Source: Asterias amurensis (Eukaryota; Echinodermata; Asteroidea; Forcipulatida; Asteriidae). From it: DNA of 64,000 nucleotides. Shown one piece after another: positions 62,709 to 64,000 of the stretch (positions within the stretch are counted from its first letter, which is position 1; each line of letters begins with the position of its first letter). The notes beneath the pieces are model-generated. The model worked only from the letters and a program-made list of their open reading frames with translations. It was not told where the DNA came from and ran no database searches. The stretch is taken from NCBI RefSeq assembly GCF_032118995.1, contig NC_092662.1, positions 17,311,701 through 17,375,700 of the forward strand. The letters run 5' to 3'. The translations under genes were made by a program, and so were the position numbers.

Positions 62709-63785
62709 AAAACAACTTCTCAAATTGTGTAAACAAGTTGCAATTTTATTTCATATTGAAATCTGTCAACTTCTTATTCCTCTCTGTATACCTTTAAGTG
62801 CTGTAGTACATTGTCAATTTTAAATTTGTAACTTTTCACTCACTTTAATTTTGGGGTCCATTTCAAACTTATATAATCTTTCTGTTTGCTATTTATGAAT
62901 AGCAACGTTAATGTATATACATTGCACATGTATATGCCTTGCATCGCTATGTATGGGCTCGTGAGCACTTTTGGATGAAGCATTGAGGAATGAAATTTCC
63001 TTCTCGGTTGAAGCAAGGGGAAGTTATTTGCTCCAAATGCAATTTTCTATCACTTTGTCATATAAGATGTTGTCATCCAGAAATGTAAACAAATCTAAAC
63101 AGACACAACTTCTCATACACCACCCAAAACATGAAATGAGTCAGAGTATCTAACGTGGGCGTTGGCCGTCTGGCGTACCCTGGTTTCCCCAAAGTCCTCA
63201 GACCACCTTGGGGTCAGGGTGTCGGTTGTGTCCTACCTATCCCCCATATTAGCAAGTCAAAACCCTTCTAGAAATCCATGTTAACAATGCGCCATTTCAA
63301 GCGTTATGTAAGCCGCTCTTTGCAAAGGCATTGTTTGCTTGGTTTGTGCATAAAGCTTCTGAAATCTCGAAGTGAAGGGTGTTTGGACACCACTGGCCGT
63401 ATGGTCAACTTTCCGGTTCTGACTGGTCGGATTCACTAAGAGCAAAGAATTTGATTAATTGAAACCAATTACCAAGAGCCGTCAACAAAATGAAATAGAA
63501 AGTTCATAATAAAGCGGTTTTGTAAATAGTAAAATCATACAACAATGTTAATAATTGAATGTTTCTATGAAATTTTAGAAACATTTTTAGAAACAAATCG
63601 GTAACCTGCCGCCTCTTTTTCATTCGTTATGAATTAAATAAGTGTCTCATTTACTCGAATGAGATATTCCTTCTGCTGATTAAGAATGAGTGCAAAATTG
63701 GTAGCAGGAAATGTTTTCCGGTTATTAAAGGAAGCTAGTTCACAATAAGAATTTGTTTTCTTTTACTTTTCTTTTGTGTCAAAAG

Positions 63786-63941
63786 TATAACTATTCGCGT
63801 CTGTCTGAATTTCCACTAAAACTTCCCAGTCAATGTGATTACAATCAAAATGAATTGTGGCGACAAATCAAATTAATTGGATACAATCTTCCCAGTAGAA
63901 GTCTACTCGAAGACGGAGGAATGAAAAACGTGGAACTTTAA
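63786..63941 (+). CDS. Possible last exon of the secreted-protein gene that begins at 61380
   Basis: A long pyrimidine tract (63751-63779) and AAAAG acceptor precede an open stretch in phase 0, matching the phase of the donor at 61466. It encodes 51 residues beginning YNYSRLSEFPLKLPSQCDYN and ending NVEL before TAA at 63939. The joined product would be about 80 aa. The sequence is not recognised, there is a single Cys, and open stretches this long occur by chance, so this is a weak call. Confidence 0.25.
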   Translation, partial: YNYSRLSEFPLKLPSQCDYNQNELWRQIKLIGYNLPSRSLLEDGGMKNVEL

Positions 63942-64000
63942 AAAAAGTTCATCTTCACACAAAAAATACTCAAGGAAAATCTTCCTTATGGCTTTCTACG

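Overview
The window is animal (metazoan) nuclear DNA: AT-rich, with multi-exon genes, GT-AG introns and dense short foldback repeats. Repeat style, gene content and a three-domain flagellar-type adenylate kinase all fit an echinoderm. A sea star is plausible, but the class is an inference from general knowledge, not shown by a marker gene.

Layout. (1) About 1-23 kb, plus strand: a BET bromodomain gene of the BRD4 type. I traced 22 coding exons covering two bromodomains, an ET domain, a Ser-rich region, Pro/Ala-rich exons and a C-terminal P-TEFb-binding-type tail. Reading through the donor at 13176 gives a stop after two codons, with a 2.7 kb candidate 3'UTR behind it, so a short isoform is likely. 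(2) Seven introns of this gene each carry one copy of a 148 or 152 nt element on the host strand. The elements fold as H/ACA snoRNAs: two hairpins, an H box, and an ACA box 15 nt below the 3' guide pocket. They form two related families (3 + 4 copies). (3) About 23-29.7 kb: 3'UTR or intergenic DNA rich in foldback elements. (4) 29.7-30.6 kb, minus: a two-exon gene for a secreted basic protein I do not recognise. (5) 34.1-45.3 kb, minus: an AK5-like adenylate kinase with three kinase domains, 20 exons, 898 aa. (6) 47.6-52.3 kb, minus: an organic anion transporter (SLCO/OATP), 8 coding exons, 698 aa. (7) 55.1-58.0 kb, minus: IMP3, the U3 snoRNP protein, 6 exons, 181 aa. (8) 61.2-63.9 kb, plus: a TATA promoter and a signal-peptide exon of a secreted protein, with a possible second exon at the right edge.

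Mobile DNA is mostly non-autonomous: a GGGCCCAATTTCATAGAGC foldback family in at least nine places; several foldback families flanked by TTAA, two of them inserted inside that first family; tRNA-like SINEs; and one LINE 3' fragment. The genes are not an operon and show no shared pathway. The BET gene (host of pseudouridylation-guide-type RNAs) and IMP3 (pre-rRNA processing) both touch ribosome biogenesis, which may be chance.

All exon boundaries were assigned by eye from splice sites, reading phase and remembered family sequence. Nothing was run.
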